Positions 16,512-24,632 of a stretch of DNA of 37,424 nt are shown piece by piece. Source of the stretch: Candidatus Methanoperedens nitratireducens (GTDB lineage Archaea > Halobacteriota > Methanosarcinia > Methanosarcinales > Methanoperedenaceae); NCBI RefSeq assembly GCF_900196725.1, contig NZ_FZMP01000206.1, positions 1 through 37,424 on the forward strand. Reading direction: 5' to 3'. The notes beneath the pieces are model-generated. The model made no database searches and was not told where the DNA came from. It saw only the letters and a program-made list of their open reading frames with translations. Position 1 is the first letter of the stretch. The number at the start of each line of letters is the position of its first letter. The translations under genes were made by a program, and so were the position numbers.

Positions 16512-17471
16512 ATGAGAAAAAACGCTTTAAAGATTACTATAGGAATTGTTTTTGTATTGTTGATATTATCAGCAATACAGTTGATAGTCCAGCCTGCGGT
16601 GGCTGCCGCCCCGCAGTTACCCAATAACTCATGCGCAGATTGTCATCGAAAATTAATTTTTACATCGGAAGAGCAGAGACAGTTTGTCGAGATACGCATC
16701 AAGCATCTTGAGAGCGGCATTACCTGCTCGATAGTTTGCCATGAAGATAAACTGAATAAGTCCACAGCCAGCAGCTATGCCCTGTGGTCCATATCCACGC
16801 ACGCTCTTTTTAATGTAACATGTGAAAAATGCCACGGCGGAAACCCCTTAGCCACCGCAAAGAATGAGGCACATTCCGGGCTTTCAAATAGTAGTATATC
16901 TCGTGCCAATACTCCTGAAGCATGCGGGAAATGCCATGGAGCCGAACTTGAAGAATTCAAGAGTTCTCTGCATTTCAAGAAGTTAGAATCCGGCGAGGAA
17001 GGACCGGCGCCGGCATGCATCACATGCCACCAGGCGCACAGTGTACGCGTATTGACAGCTTCAGAAATAGAGGATTTCTGCAGCAACTGCCATAACCGTA
17101 TAACAGGCATCGATCCTGCCGTGCCGAAAAAAGCAGAGACGGCATTGTCCTCAGTAAACGAATTACAGGTCGGGCTTTCAAAAGCAAGAAGTGCTGTCAT
17201 TACCGCAAAAGCAGCGGGCAAAGATACGGCAGAAGCCGAGGCGGATTTAGAATCAGCAAGATCGATACTGAGACATATTCCTTCAGTCTGGCACAGGTTC
17301 AACCTGACCTATTTCGATACTGAAGTTCAGCAGGGCATTACCAAAACACAGGAAGCAGAGAAGGCTCTATCTGAAGGACCTGCAGCAACTACACCGGAAA
17401 AATCCCCTGGATTCGAGGGCATCATGCTGCTGGCAGGTGCGCTTGCTGTATATTTCATAAAGAGACGTTAG
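16512..17471 (+). CDS. multiheme cytochrome c (six heme sites) with PGF-type C-terminal anchor
   Basis: This is an exported electron-transfer protein of 319 residues. A signal peptide (about 1-33, ending VAAA) precedes heme sites at C41ADCH, C72SIVCH, C104EKCH, C138GKCH, C169ITCH and C190SNCH. The second has three residues between the cysteines (CX3CH), not two. A heme-free helical domain (about 205-290) follows. The end is PGF (299-301), a hydrophobic helix and KRR, the PGF-CTERM pattern cut by archaeosortase A and linked to lipid at the cell surface. It is the first gene of the Rieske/cytochrome b operon and a paralogue of the next gene. A likely role is to take electrons from the Rieske protein outward. 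Partners are inferred from position. Confidence 0.9.
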   Translation: MRKNALKITIGIVFVLLILSAIQLIVQPAVAAAPQLPNNSCADCHRKLIFTSEEQRQFVEIRIKHLESGITCSIVCHEDKLNKSTASSYALWSISTHALFNVTCEKCHGGNPLATAKNEAHSGLSNSSISRANTPEACGKCHGAELEEFKSSLHFKKLESGEEGPAPACITCHQAHSVRVLTASEIEDFCSNCHNRITGIDPAVPKKAETALSSVNELQVGLSKARSAVITAKAAGKDTAEAEADLESARSILRHIPSVWHRFNLTYFDTEVQQGITKTQEAEKALSEGPAATTPEKSPGFEGIMLLAGALAVYFIKRR

Positions 17472-17534
17472 GATGACCATGTCGAAGATATTATGTTATG
17501 CAACATTGATTACTGAAAGAAAGGAAGCGATATA

Positions 17535-18461
17535 ATGCACGGTAATAAATTAATTTTGTTTATTTTTGTACTTTTGTTCGCGATGTTCGCCGTACCGGGC
17601 GCGCTGGCGGCTAACTCATGCCTGAATTGCCATGAAAAGCTCTCGGCATTTAACGAAACAGAGCAACAATTCAATGAGATAAGGATCAAGCACCTTACAA
17701 GGGATATAGCGTGTTCTCTTGAATGCCACGCTGCCACGCTCAGTAAGTTCGCAATAAGCAATTTTGAGCAGTGGACTAGATCCAAACATGCCCTGTTCAA
17801 TGTCACATGCGACAACTGCCATGGCGGCAATCCGGGTTCGGATGTAAAAGAAACCGCACATGTCGGAGTGCTGCGTGATTCGGATCCAAACAGCACGGTT
17901 TTTTACAGGAACGTGCCCGGAACATGTGGAAAATGCCATGTTGAGGAACTAAAACAGTTTATGGGCTCAGCACATTATCAGAAATTACAGGCGCTTCGGC
18001 AGGCTCCGGCATGCGATACCTGCCACGTCCCCCATGAATTCAAAATACTGAATGTCAGCGAGTTCCACAACCTGTGCAGCAACTGCCATAATATTGATAT
18101 GAGAGTCGCCCCATCCGATGCGCCTGATAGAGCGATTGCAGCGCTTCAGGATGCGGATAATCTGAAGAGCGAGATTCGAAAGGCGGACGATGCTATCAAA
18201 TATGCAAAGCAACAGGGAAAAGACACATCAGCGGCACAGAAAAGCCTTGATAATGCAATATCAATCCGGGACAGCCTTCCTGTACTGTGGCATAGTTTTG
18301 ACCTGTCAAACTTTAATAACGTGACCGACAGTGGGATCAAGCATGCACAGCAGGCACAGCTGGACACAGGTATGCCGATAGCAACGCCAAAAGGTCCAGG
18401 GTTTGGCATAATAGTATCACTGGCAGGGATTATTGCCATTTTCCTTTTGCGCAGGAGATAA
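17535..18461 (+). CDS. multiheme cytochrome c paralogue (six heme sites) with PGF-type anchor
   Basis: The 308-residue protein has the same plan as its neighbour. A signal peptide ends near residue 26 (GALAANS). Heme sites are C29LNCH, C60SLECH, C92DNCH, C131GKCH, C160DTCH and C181SNCH, then a helical domain and a PGF (288-290) helix with RRR end. The CX3CH second site is kept in both copies, so it is a real family trait and not an error. Shared phrases such as SKHALFNVTC.(N/K)CHGGNP show tandem duplication followed by divergence. The gene has its own ribosome site (AAAGGAAG) 63 bases after the first copy. Two non-identical copies could carry electrons in series or suit different partners. 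Confidence 0.9.
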   Translation: MHGNKLILFIFVLLFAMFAVPGALAANSCLNCHEKLSAFNETEQQFNEIRIKHLTRDIACSLECHAATLSKFAISNFEQWTRSKHALFNVTCDNCHGGNPGSDVKETAHVGVLRDSDPNSTVFYRNVPGTCGKCHVEELKQFMGSAHYQKLQALRQAPACDTCHVPHEFKILNVSEFHNLCSNCHNIDMRVAPSDAPDRAIAALQDADNLKSEIRKADDAIKYAKQQGKDTSAAQKSLDNAISIRDSLPVLWHSFDLSNFNNVTDSGIKHAQQAQLDTGMPIATPKGPGFGIIVSLAGIIAIFLLRRR

Positions 18462-18473
18462 AGAGGTACGAAC

Positions 18474-18818
18474 ATGAGTCAAACCAGGTTAAACCAGACC
18501 TTTTTACTGCTTGCGGTAGTATTGCTGTTCAACACGTCTATTATTTCTGCAAGACCGGAATACTCTGTCAAAGAGAGCCGCAACTGCCCGTACTGCCATT
18601 CAAGGGAAGGACCGCCCCAGTTAAACGAAATAGGCGCGTATTATGCGACGCATAACCACTCACTGGAGGGGTATGTACCATCGCCCAAGGTAACCGCAAC
18701 GCCGGAGCCGACCGAAGAAGTCGAAATCGGTGTCCATATGAATACATGGGATGTCGGTTTGCGGGCACTGGCAACTATTTTGCTGATACTCCTTGTGGTC
18801 TATATTATACGGTTGTGA
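18474..18818 (+). CDS. monoheme membrane-anchored cytochrome c-like protein
   Basis: The protein of 114 residues has a signal peptide or N-terminal helix (about 5-26), one heme c site CPYCH (38-42), a Thr/Pro/Glu-rich spacer (about 66-82) and a C-terminal membrane helix (about 90-112). It starts 12 bases after the paralogous cytochromes and ends nine bases before the next gene, so it belongs to the same operon. Its place before the Rieske and cytochrome b genes suggests it acts like cytochrome c1 or f, taking electrons from the Rieske center on the outer face. No well-known family name fits. Confidence 0.75.
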   Translation: MSQTRLNQTFLLLAVVLLFNTSIISARPEYSVKESRNCPYCHSREGPPQLNEIGAYYATHNHSLEGYVPSPKVTATPEPTEEVEIGVHMNTWDVGLRALATILLILLVVYIIRL

Positions 18819-18827
18819 GGTGAGCGT

Positions 18828-19103
18828 ATGCATATAGAAAAAATCGAATACGGACCTGAAAAGACAGGGTTCTGGTCACAGATAGCATTTATCATGATAA
18901 TCTTGCTGACGCTTGCTGCTGCGGGAGTAACGGGTATGATGATATGGAAAATAGTGTTCAGCGACCCTTCAACCGCTTCCGCGAGATCGTTCATAGAGGA
19001 TATCGGGAAATTACTGGCATACCTCCTGTTCATCCTCGCGGCTATTCTATACCTGTATGTAAAAGGACTGCTGCAGGACGAATATGTTACTACGCTGGAG
19101 TGA
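18828..19103 (+). CDS. small two-helix membrane subunit of the bc-type complex
   Basis: The 91 residues include two hydrophobic helices (about 20-44 and 64-84) and short polar ends. No cofactor motif is present. It lies between the monoheme cytochrome and Rieske genes, with spacers of nine and four bases. The position suggests an accessory subunit of the same membrane complex. I recognise no family. Confidence 0.7.
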   Translation: MHIEKIEYGPEKTGFWSQIAFIMIILLTLAAAGVTGMMIWKIVFSDPSTASARSFIEDIGKLLAYLLFILAAILYLYVKGLLQDEYVTTLE

Positions 19104-19107
19104 GAAC

Positions 19108-19602
19108 ATGGCAGACAAAATTACTATTACTATAACAAGACGAAAAATTACTGAAATTTTAATTGGCCTGGTCGCATTGTTATTTGCTTCAGGTGCAGTA
19201 GCCGCGATATTGAAATATCTCTGGCCGCAGAGCGGGGCTCAGGGCGAATCCAGTGAAATAAGGATAGCCTCGGTAGATGAGGTACCGACAGGCGAAGCCA
19301 AGAAATTTATGTTCAACGGTAAGGCGGCTGTGCTTTTACACATGCCAGCCGGTTTCAGGGCATTTGGCGCTATATGCACGCACCTTGGCTGCGTGGCTTA
19401 CTGGAAGCCTGACGAGAACATAGTTTTCTGCCCATGCCATTTAGGCAAATTCGATCCGAACACGGGAGCGGTAATCTCAGGACCGCCGCCATCTCCTTTG
19501 CCGGTTATTGATATAGTCGTTAAAGAAGGTGCGGTCTATGCGCTCAAGTGGAAAGACCCGGATTACGTGAGATCAATCTCGTTCTACGCAGGAGCTGCGT
19601 GA
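19108..19602 (+). CDS. Rieske [2Fe-2S] protein
   Basis: This is the iron-sulfur subunit that takes the first electron from quinol. I start it at ATG 19108, after GGAG and the previous stop, giving 164 residues; a longer frame from 19084 would run into the preceding gene. An RR pair (11-12) before a hydrophobic helix (about 15-37) fits a Tat-type uncleaved anchor. The cluster motifs are C90THLGC95 and C108PCHLG, with H92 and H111 as the histidine ligands and the Cys pair C95/C108 as the disulfide. GPPPSPLP, the Pro loop, follows. It is adjacent to both cytochrome b genes. Confidence 0.94.
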   Translation: MADKITITITRRKITEILIGLVALLFASGAVAAILKYLWPQSGAQGESSEIRIASVDEVPTGEAKKFMFNGKAAVLLHMPAGFRAFGAICTHLGCVAYWKPDENIVFCPCHLGKFDPNTGAVISGPPPSPLPVIDIVVKEGAVYALKWKDPDYVRSISFYAGAA

Positions 19603-19611
19603 GGTGACAAT

Positions 19612-20274
19612 ATGACTCTAAGCGATAAAATTTATAAATGGCTTGATGACAGGTTCAAACTGGGGGAACTGCTCCCTCCGATTGTCAAGCATCCGGCTCC
19701 GGAGAACGTGATATCCAATCCGCTTTACTGCCTTGGAGGGACTGCGTTCCTGTGCTTCCTTATACTTGTAGTCACAGGGATATTCCTGGCAATGTACTAC
19801 AAGCCCACACCTGATGAGGCATATAAGAGCGTCGAGCGCATCATGACAGAAGTCCCGATGGGGAGCCTTGTCCGGAGCGTGCATCACTGGGCTGCCAACA
19901 CGATGATAGCGGCGGTCATGCTCCATATGATAAGGATTTATTTCATGGGCGCTTACAAGAAACCGCGTGAGTTGAACTGGGTTGTCGGGGTATTCCTGCT
20001 GCTGACCACCACGACTTTCGGTTTCTCAGGGTACCTGCTGCCGTGGGACCAGCTTGCGTTCTGGGCTACCAAGATAGGAACAGGCATAGCAGGTTCCATA
20101 CCGATTATGGGGGAATATATCTCCCTGATCCTGGTAGGTGGAACCGATATCGGCGCTGAGACCCTGACGCGGTTTTTTGCCATCCATGTATTGATACTTC
20201 CCATAGCTATAGCGACGCTTCTCGGGCTGCATTTCATGATGGTCCGTATACAGGGAATTTCAGGGAGGCTATAA
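19612..20274 (+). CDS. cytochrome b N-terminal half (b6-like)
   Basis: The 220-residue membrane protein has four helices and the two pairs of heme-b histidines: H91 (or the adjacent H92) with H105, and H192 with H207. The second spacing of 15 residues is like cytochrome b6. Further marks are the quinol-site loop GYLLPWDQLAFWATK and GGTDIGAETLTRFFAIH. It transfers electrons from quinol across the membrane in a bc-type complex. It ends one base before the gene for the other half, so the split is b6f-like rather than a fused cytochrome b. It lies nine bases after the Rieske gene. Confidence 0.95.
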   Translation: MTLSDKIYKWLDDRFKLGELLPPIVKHPAPENVISNPLYCLGGTAFLCFLILVVTGIFLAMYYKPTPDEAYKSVERIMTEVPMGSLVRSVHHWAANTMIAAVMLHMIRIYFMGAYKKPRELNWVVGVFLLLTTTTFGFSGYLLPWDQLAFWATKIGTGIAGSIPIMGEYISLILVGGTDIGAETLTRFFAIHVLILPIAIATLLGLHFMMVRIQGISGRL

Positions 20275-20275
20275 T

Positions 20276-20734
20276 ATGGCGATAATAGAAGTTGAAAAAC
20301 ACGAAATAGAGGAAGAGAAACACGAACCTGTAAGGGTACGGGGGCTTCCGTTCTTCCCTCATTTCCTTCTTCGGGAAGTCGTGGTGATGTGCATTATCGC
20401 CGGAAGCCTGATAATGCTGGCTGCGATATATCCGGCGGGTCTTCTTACACCTGCCGACCCGTTCACTACCCCTTCCCCGATATTTCCTGAATGGTATTTC
20501 CTGTATGTCTTCGGATTCCTGAAATTCTGGACATTCAATATCGGACCAATACCTGCAAAAGTTATCGGCGTAACTGCGCCGATGGTACTCTGGTACGGTC
20601 TCCTGATACTGGTGCCGTTCATTGACAGGAACCCGTCAACGGACATAAGGAAGAGAAAGGTAGCTGTCGCTCTCGGAGTTATTGCTCTTCTGGGCGTACT
20701 GTACTTTACGTACTACAGCATCGTCTACCATTGA
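20276..20734 (+). CDS. cytochrome b C-terminal half (subunit IV-like)
   Basis: The 152-residue protein supplies the rest of the quinol site, with the conserved PEWY at 71-74 (FPEWYFLYVF). It has about three membrane helices (35-57, 88-112 and 128-148). An N-terminal acidic, His-rich extension (1-20) precedes them and is not usual in subunit IV. The gene begins one base after the b6-like half. Together with the Rieske and heme c genes it makes a full set for menaquinol oxidation. Confidence 0.93.
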   Translation: MAIIEVEKHEIEEEKHEPVRVRGLPFFPHFLLREVVVMCIIAGSLIMLAAIYPAGLLTPADPFTTPSPIFPEWYFLYVFGFLKFWTFNIGPIPAKVIGVTAPMVLWYGLLILVPFIDRNPSTDIRKRKVAVALGVIALLGVLYFTYYSIVYH

Positions 20735-20918
20735 TGAAAGTATCAAAAAAAAGTATGAAAGAATAGATGCATTATCTAAAATAGCAGGACTGGTACTGCT
20801 GGCTGTCAGCATTGACAATGTATCAAAGGGCAATTACATTATTGCCCTTGCTTTTTTTGGTCTGGGCGGGTTGATAAGCATCATACCTGTGTTCATCGGG
20901 GTTGAGACTTCAGCCTGA
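20682..20918 (+). CDS. small membrane protein overlapping the cytochrome b gene end
   Basis: A frame of up to 78 residues from a TTG at 20682 overlaps the cytochrome b C-terminal gene by 53 bases. The convincing part begins after that stop, at about residue 24 (KKYERIDALSKIAGLVLLAV), and has two hydrophobic segments. No ATG, GTG or TTG lies closer in frame, so the true start is unclear. Its place at the end of the operon suggests an added small subunit. The family is not recognised. Confidence 0.5.
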   Translation: MLFWAYCTLRTTASSTIDESIKKKYERIDALSKIAGLVLLAVSIDNVSKGNYIIALAFFGLGGLISIIPVFIGVETSA

Positions 20919-21144
20919 GGATATTTTTCATTTCATACTCGTTTACCCGGTAATTGAAGACCTTTTCTCCGTCAATTTCGATCACCGGTATAAGATATTT
21001 GTACTTTTCAAAAGCTGCTTTGTCTTTCTCGATATCTATTTCGTTTAGCGAGAACGGTAGCTCCTGCTGGATTTTTAGAAGCGTTTCTTTGGCTATGTCA
21101 CATAAATGGCAGTCTTTTTTAGAATAGATTGTTACATTCAACAT
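20893..21144 (-). CDS. glutaredoxin-like thiol protein
   Basis: The 83-residue thioredoxin-fold protein opens MLNVTIYSKKDCHLCDIAK, with the redox motif C12-H-L-C15. It has the cis-proline in LIPVIEIDGEKVF. This is the short DUF836/glutaredoxin-like group that reduces disulfides in the cytoplasm. It converges with the operon on the other strand, and their ends overlap by 26 bases. Confidence 0.88.
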   Translation of the reverse strand: MLNVTIYSKKDCHLCDIAKETLLKIQQELPFSLNEIDIEKDKAAFEKYKYLIPVIEIDGEKVFNYRVNEYEMKNILRLKSQPR

Positions 21145-21268
21145 AACGATTTTTTGGTTACTAAATCCTTTAAATCTTTGCGCTCGTCCGGATTACACAG
21201 CATAAGGTTTATATCTATTAATAATGTATCTTCTTTCTGATTCCTGGGTGGGAATCGGAGGTATTAGT

Positions 21269-21400
21269 ATGAAAAATGGAACAATCTTGGCAGTTGTTGT
21301 CGTCATTTTTATTGGTGGGGCAAGTTTCTGGCTGGCATCGGGCAGTAACAATAACAGTAATCCAGAGAAAGAAGGACTTCCGGCATCGCTGGACAAATAA
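21269..21400 (+). CDS. 43-residue membrane peptide
   Basis: This short gene starts at ATG 21269 after a strong GGAGGT site (21257-21262). A membrane helix or signal (MKNGTILAVVVVIFIGGASF) is followed by an Asn-rich and charged tail ending ASLDK. It ends 14 bases before the methyltransferase ATG, so the two are probably co-transcribed. There is no lipobox. The function is unknown, but start site and composition support a real gene. Confidence 0.6.
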   Translation: MKNGTILAVVVVIFIGGASFWLASGSNNNSNPEKEGLPASLDK

Positions 21401-21414
21401 AGAGGAGAAGCTTT

Positions 21415-22431
21415 ATGGAAAAAAAGAATACTAACGTTGAGGAACCAACCCCGGAAAAGATATTTGAGACATTCTTTGCCTTTGCGTCCACACGTGTGCT
21501 TGTAACAGGTATTGATCTTGAGGTGTTTACACATATCGCTAACGGATGCCATACATCAGCTGAGATTGCAGAAGCAGCCTCATCCAGCCCGCGAGGCATG
21601 GAAATTCTTCTGAACAGCCTGGCGGGTTTGAACTATATTACAAAAACTGGTGGAACGTACCATCTGACGCCGCTTGCAGAGAAATTCCTCATAAAAGGAA
21701 GACCGGCTTATTTTGGGGATTTCGTGCAGCATGCAGACTCACTCTGGGAACCGTGGAGCAACCTGAGCGAAGTTGTCAGGACTGGTAAACCATTTAAGAG
21801 ACTGGAAAAGGAACATGGTCCTGAATTCTTCCAGGAGCTGGTTTCCAGGTTGTTCCCGATGAGCTATCCTGGCGCAAAAGCCGCGGCTGAAGCACTTGGA
21901 GTAGGAATCGAATGGAAGAACCTGAACGTGCTTGATGTAGCGGCAGGCTCAGGCGCATGGGGTATAGCCTTTGCAGAGAGTGACCCCGGTACAAAGGTGA
22001 CCGCGCATGACTGGCAGAACATACTGGATGTAACGAAAAAATTTGTCGGTAAATTTAACCTGAGCCAGAGGTTCAGCTACCTCGCCGGCGACATCAACGA
22101 GGTAGATTTCGGGCAGAACCACTATGACCTTGTTATATTGGGACATATATGCCACACAGAGGGCGCTGAAAGAACGCGAATACTGTTTTCACGCGCATAT
22201 CGCTCCTTAAGGCGTGGCGGGAGACTGCTCATTGCGGATATGATACCGGATGACGACCGCTGCACTGCTGTCTTTCCGCTCCTGTTCGCCGTGAATATGC
22301 TTATCAACAGCACAGAAGGGAACACTTTCACGATGGCAGAGTACAGGAAGTGGCTGGAGGAAGCTGGCTTTGCAGATGTTACAACTATCGATGCGCCGGG
22401 TCCATCGCCGCTGATAGTCGCGAGCAGGTAG
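21415..22431 (+). CDS. SAM-dependent methyltransferase with winged-helix dimerisation domain
   Basis: The 338-residue protein has a winged-helix dimerisation domain (about 12-100, FETFFAFASTRVLVTG) and then a class I methyltransferase domain. Motif I is VLDVAAGSGAWGI (about 169-181), with TAHDW as the acidic residue of motif II, and then LVILGHICH and RSLRRGGRLLIADM. This is the layout of small-molecule O- and C-methyltransferases such as hydroxyneurosporene or bacteriochlorophyll C-20 enzymes. The substrate cannot be told from sequence. The ribosome site GAGGAG lies before ATG 21415. It shares a transcript with the preceding small peptide gene. Confidence 0.85.
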   Translation: MEKKNTNVEEPTPEKIFETFFAFASTRVLVTGIDLEVFTHIANGCHTSAEIAEAASSSPRGMEILLNSLAGLNYITKTGGTYHLTPLAEKFLIKGRPAYFGDFVQHADSLWEPWSNLSEVVRTGKPFKRLEKEHGPEFFQELVSRLFPMSYPGAKAAAEALGVGIEWKNLNVLDVAAGSGAWGIAFAESDPGTKVTAHDWQNILDVTKKFVGKFNLSQRFSYLAGDINEVDFGQNHYDLVILGHICHTEGAERTRILFSRAYRSLRRGGRLLIADMIPDDDRCTAVFPLLFAVNMLINSTEGNTFTMAEYRKWLEEAGFADVTTIDAPGPSPLIVASR

Positions 22432-22462
22432 CTTGTGATGCGGCAGAAATTTATCCTGGTCA

Positions 22463-22494
22463 TGGATGTATTTTAGTTATCTTTAATACATCCA
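22463..22494. repeat. 10-bp inverted repeat before the phosphohexomutase gene
   Basis: TGGATGTATT (22463-22472) and AATACATCCA (22485-22494) are perfect inverted copies with a 12-base loop. They lie between the methyltransferase stop and the next ATG (22514). TCTTTAATA in the right part resembles a TATA box, so this may be an operator; a terminator hairpin is the alternative. Confidence 0.5.
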
Positions 22495-22513
22495 GAATAT
22501 ATTCAAATATCTC

Positions 22514-23914
22514 ATGGCGTGCGAGAATTTCTCAAAAAAATACGACGATTATAAAAACATCAGAAAACAGAAAAAGCTTTTCGGAACTTTCGGTTTTCGC
22601 GGTGTTATAAATGAAGGGATGAGCGCTGATAAAGCAAAAAATGCAGGCGCAGCTCTGGCAGTATATCTGGGAGCGGGAAAAACCATAGCGATAGGAAAAG
22701 ACCCGAGAATCTCCTCTGATATGCTGGAGGAGGCGCTGGTAGAGGGAATTATAGAGAACGGGTGCAACGCATTAACTCTGGGTATAATTACGCCAAACAC
22801 ACTTTCCTTGGAAGTAGGGAGACAGGCGGATGCAGGCGTGATGATCACAGCTTCGCACAATCCACCTGAATATAACGGCATCAAGTGCCTGAGTAAAAGA
22901 GGAATGGGCTTTTCGCCTGAGGAAGACCTTGCGCTTGAGAAGGTATATTTCGGTGAGTTCAAGAAGACTGCAAAAAAAGGAAAAAAGCTGGCAGATAACG
23001 GCGCAAGTGAGAGATATCGCGCCCATATAGTTCAGTATGTCAAAAATTTATTTCCCACAAAACCCATGAAAATCGCAGTCGATGGCGGCGGCGGTTCGGC
23101 ATCATCCGTGACGCCAGAGACCCTTGAGAAACTGGGGCACAAAGTCGTGAGGTTCAACTGCAAATACGACGGCATGTTCAGGGAGAGGAATCCGGAGCCC
23201 ACAGACGCGAACCTTGAAAAGCTCAAAAAGCTTGTTATATCCGAAAACGCAGACATGGGAGTTGCTCACGATGGCGACGGCGACAGGACCGCTTTTGTGG
23301 ATGAGAATGGAAAATTCATACAGGGGGATGTTTCCGCGGCAATAATCGCTGACCATGTACTGCGGCAGAGCAAGGACAAGGATAAGAAAATAGCGGTGAC
23401 GATTGCATTCTCCAATATCATAGAATACGTTGCAAAAACTCTCGGCGCAGAGGTCATTTATACCCCCGTCGGCGAGCCGTACCTTGCGCAGGCAAAGCTC
23501 ATGTGCGGCGCGCAGGTCGGGCTTGAGGAACACGGTTCCGTGCTGCTTGAGTGGAGCCGCGAGGGTCCGATGCTGGCGGGAGTGATGGCAGGGATACTGT
23601 CAAAGGAAGGGATGAGTTTGTCCGAGCTTGTCGCCTCGTATCCTAAATATTACCAGATAAAAGATGCAAAAACGCTGCCGGCGGGTACAAATACAGAAGC
23701 AATACTTAGCAGGTTGAAGCAGGAGATACTCCCGGATTATGAAAGGGTTTCCGATATGGACGGCGTAAGAGTGGATTACGAAGACGGATGGTTCCTTGTG
23801 AGAGCAAGCGGAACTGAGCCAAAGGTCAGGGTCTTCTCGGAGGGGAAGAAAGAGGAAAGGGCGCGGCGACTGAATAAGATTGCGATGGAGGGGCTGGAGA
23901 GGGCGATGAGGTAG
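22514..23914 (+). CDS. glmM: phosphohexomutase, phosphoglucosamine mutase-like
   Basis: This alpha-D-phosphohexomutase interconverts 6- and 1-phospho sugars, probably glucosamine phosphate on the way to UDP-GlcNAc for surface glycans. The catalytic phosphoserine is S114 in TASHNPPEYNG, the magnesium loop is DGDGDR (about 256-261), the sugar-binding loop is GLEEHGSV, and the phosphate-binding loop is RASGTEPKVR near the C-terminus. The length of 466 is normal. Archaeal GlmM and phosphomannomutase are hard to separate by eye, so substrate is less certain than family. The start MACENFSKKYDDYK precedes the usual LFGTFGFRG; no clear ribosome site is seen. It converges with the JAMM gene. Confidence 0.85.
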   Translation: MACENFSKKYDDYKNIRKQKKLFGTFGFRGVINEGMSADKAKNAGAALAVYLGAGKTIAIGKDPRISSDMLEEALVEGIIENGCNALTLGIITPNTLSLEVGRQADAGVMITASHNPPEYNGIKCLSKRGMGFSPEEDLALEKVYFGEFKKTAKKGKKLADNGASERYRAHIVQYVKNLFPTKPMKIAVDGGGGSASSVTPETLEKLGHKVVRFNCKYDGMFRERNPEPTDANLEKLKKLVISENADMGVAHDGDGDRTAFVDENGKFIQGDVSAAIIADHVLRQSKDKDKKIAVTIAFSNIIEYVAKTLGAEVIYTPVGEPYLAQAKLMCGAQVGLEEHGSVLLEWSREGPMLAGVMAGILSKEGMSLSELVASYPKYYQIKDAKTLPAGTNTEAILSRLKQEILPDYERVSDMDGVRVDYEDGWFLVRASGTEPKVRVFSEGKKEERARRLNKIAMEGLERAMR

Positions 23915-23932
23915 ATTAACAGTTCTCTCAGG

Positions 23933-23959
23933 AGGGAAACTAATCGAAATAGTTTCCCT
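23933..23959. terminator. hairpin between convergent genes
   Basis: AGGGAAACTA (23933-23942) pairs with TAGTTTCCCT (23950-23959) across a 7-base loop. Flanking TTAACAG and CTGTTAA can extend it with a bulge. It sits between convergent glmM and JAMM genes, which suits a two-way terminator. Confidence 0.55.
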
Positions 23960-23998
23960 GTTAAAAGAACTTCAACACTCACAATCTACTCAGCAACG

Positions 23999-24400
23999 TC
24001 AATATTCCGTTATTTCCACAGCCTTCACCCCGTTCTCCCACACATACGCCCTCATCCCGTCCGCGCCCGCAATAAGCCACACCGACGGGGCGTTCTCCAT
24101 AGTCTCCCTGTCCCACAGTGAAGGGACGGCAGATGAGACCGGATGGGTATGGTAAACGCCTACGATCTCTTTGCCATCCTTCTCAGCCTCATTCCATGCA
24201 TCATAATGCTCTTTCGGGTCAAGCTCAAAACTTCTCCGGGTGCGCTTTGCGTTAGTTACAGGGAGGGCTTTCTCCACAAGCGCCGTGCTGCCATTTATTG
24301 TCCCTATCAGCACACCGCAGGCTTCGTAGGGTTTGTTTGCTTCCAATTCAGCCTGTATCAATGCCATATCTTTTTTTAAGATTTTTATTTCATTAATCAT
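23999..24400 (-). CDS. JAMM/MPN+ metalloprotease (Mov34 type)
   Basis: The 133-residue protein is a single JAMM domain. Zinc-site residues are complete: Glu26 (PYEACGVLIG), then H84-T-H86 with Ser94 and Asp97 (HTHPVSSAVPSLWD, the HxHx7Sx2D pattern). Such enzymes cut isopeptide or peptide bonds next to ubiquitin-like or sulfur-carrier proteins. In archaea they remove SAMP-type modifiers or act on carrier tails. No modifier or E1 gene lies beside it, so the partner is unknown. The length fits archaeal JAMM proteins. Confidence 0.92.
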   Translation of the reverse strand: MINEIKILKKDMALIQAELEANKPYEACGVLIGTINGSTALVEKALPVTNAKRTRRSFELDPKEHYDAWNEAEKDGKEIVGVYHTHPVSSAVPSLWDRETMENAPSVWLIAGADGMRAYVWENGVKAVEITEY

Positions 24401-24632
24401 ACTTCATTGGGTAATCCAACAATAAATAGGTGTTTTCCATTATAAAATTAGAAATTTCCGTTAATTTTTCAAACATATATTAGTGTCTCTATAAAACTTA
24501 TGCGGTATAAAATTATTTAGTAATTAATGTTGATAACTCAATTCTATAGCAAATCTGCATTTATCGTTCATCTGCGGTTATACTTTCCTCGTTGAAAAAA
24601 AATATATGTGTACATGCACATACATGAAAGGT

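Noticed and set aside
19084..19107. Upstream start for the Rieske protein
   Set aside because: It would overlap the preceding gene and add residues (MLLRWSEN) with no match; ATG 19108 has a ribosome site and the right Tat-like N-terminus.
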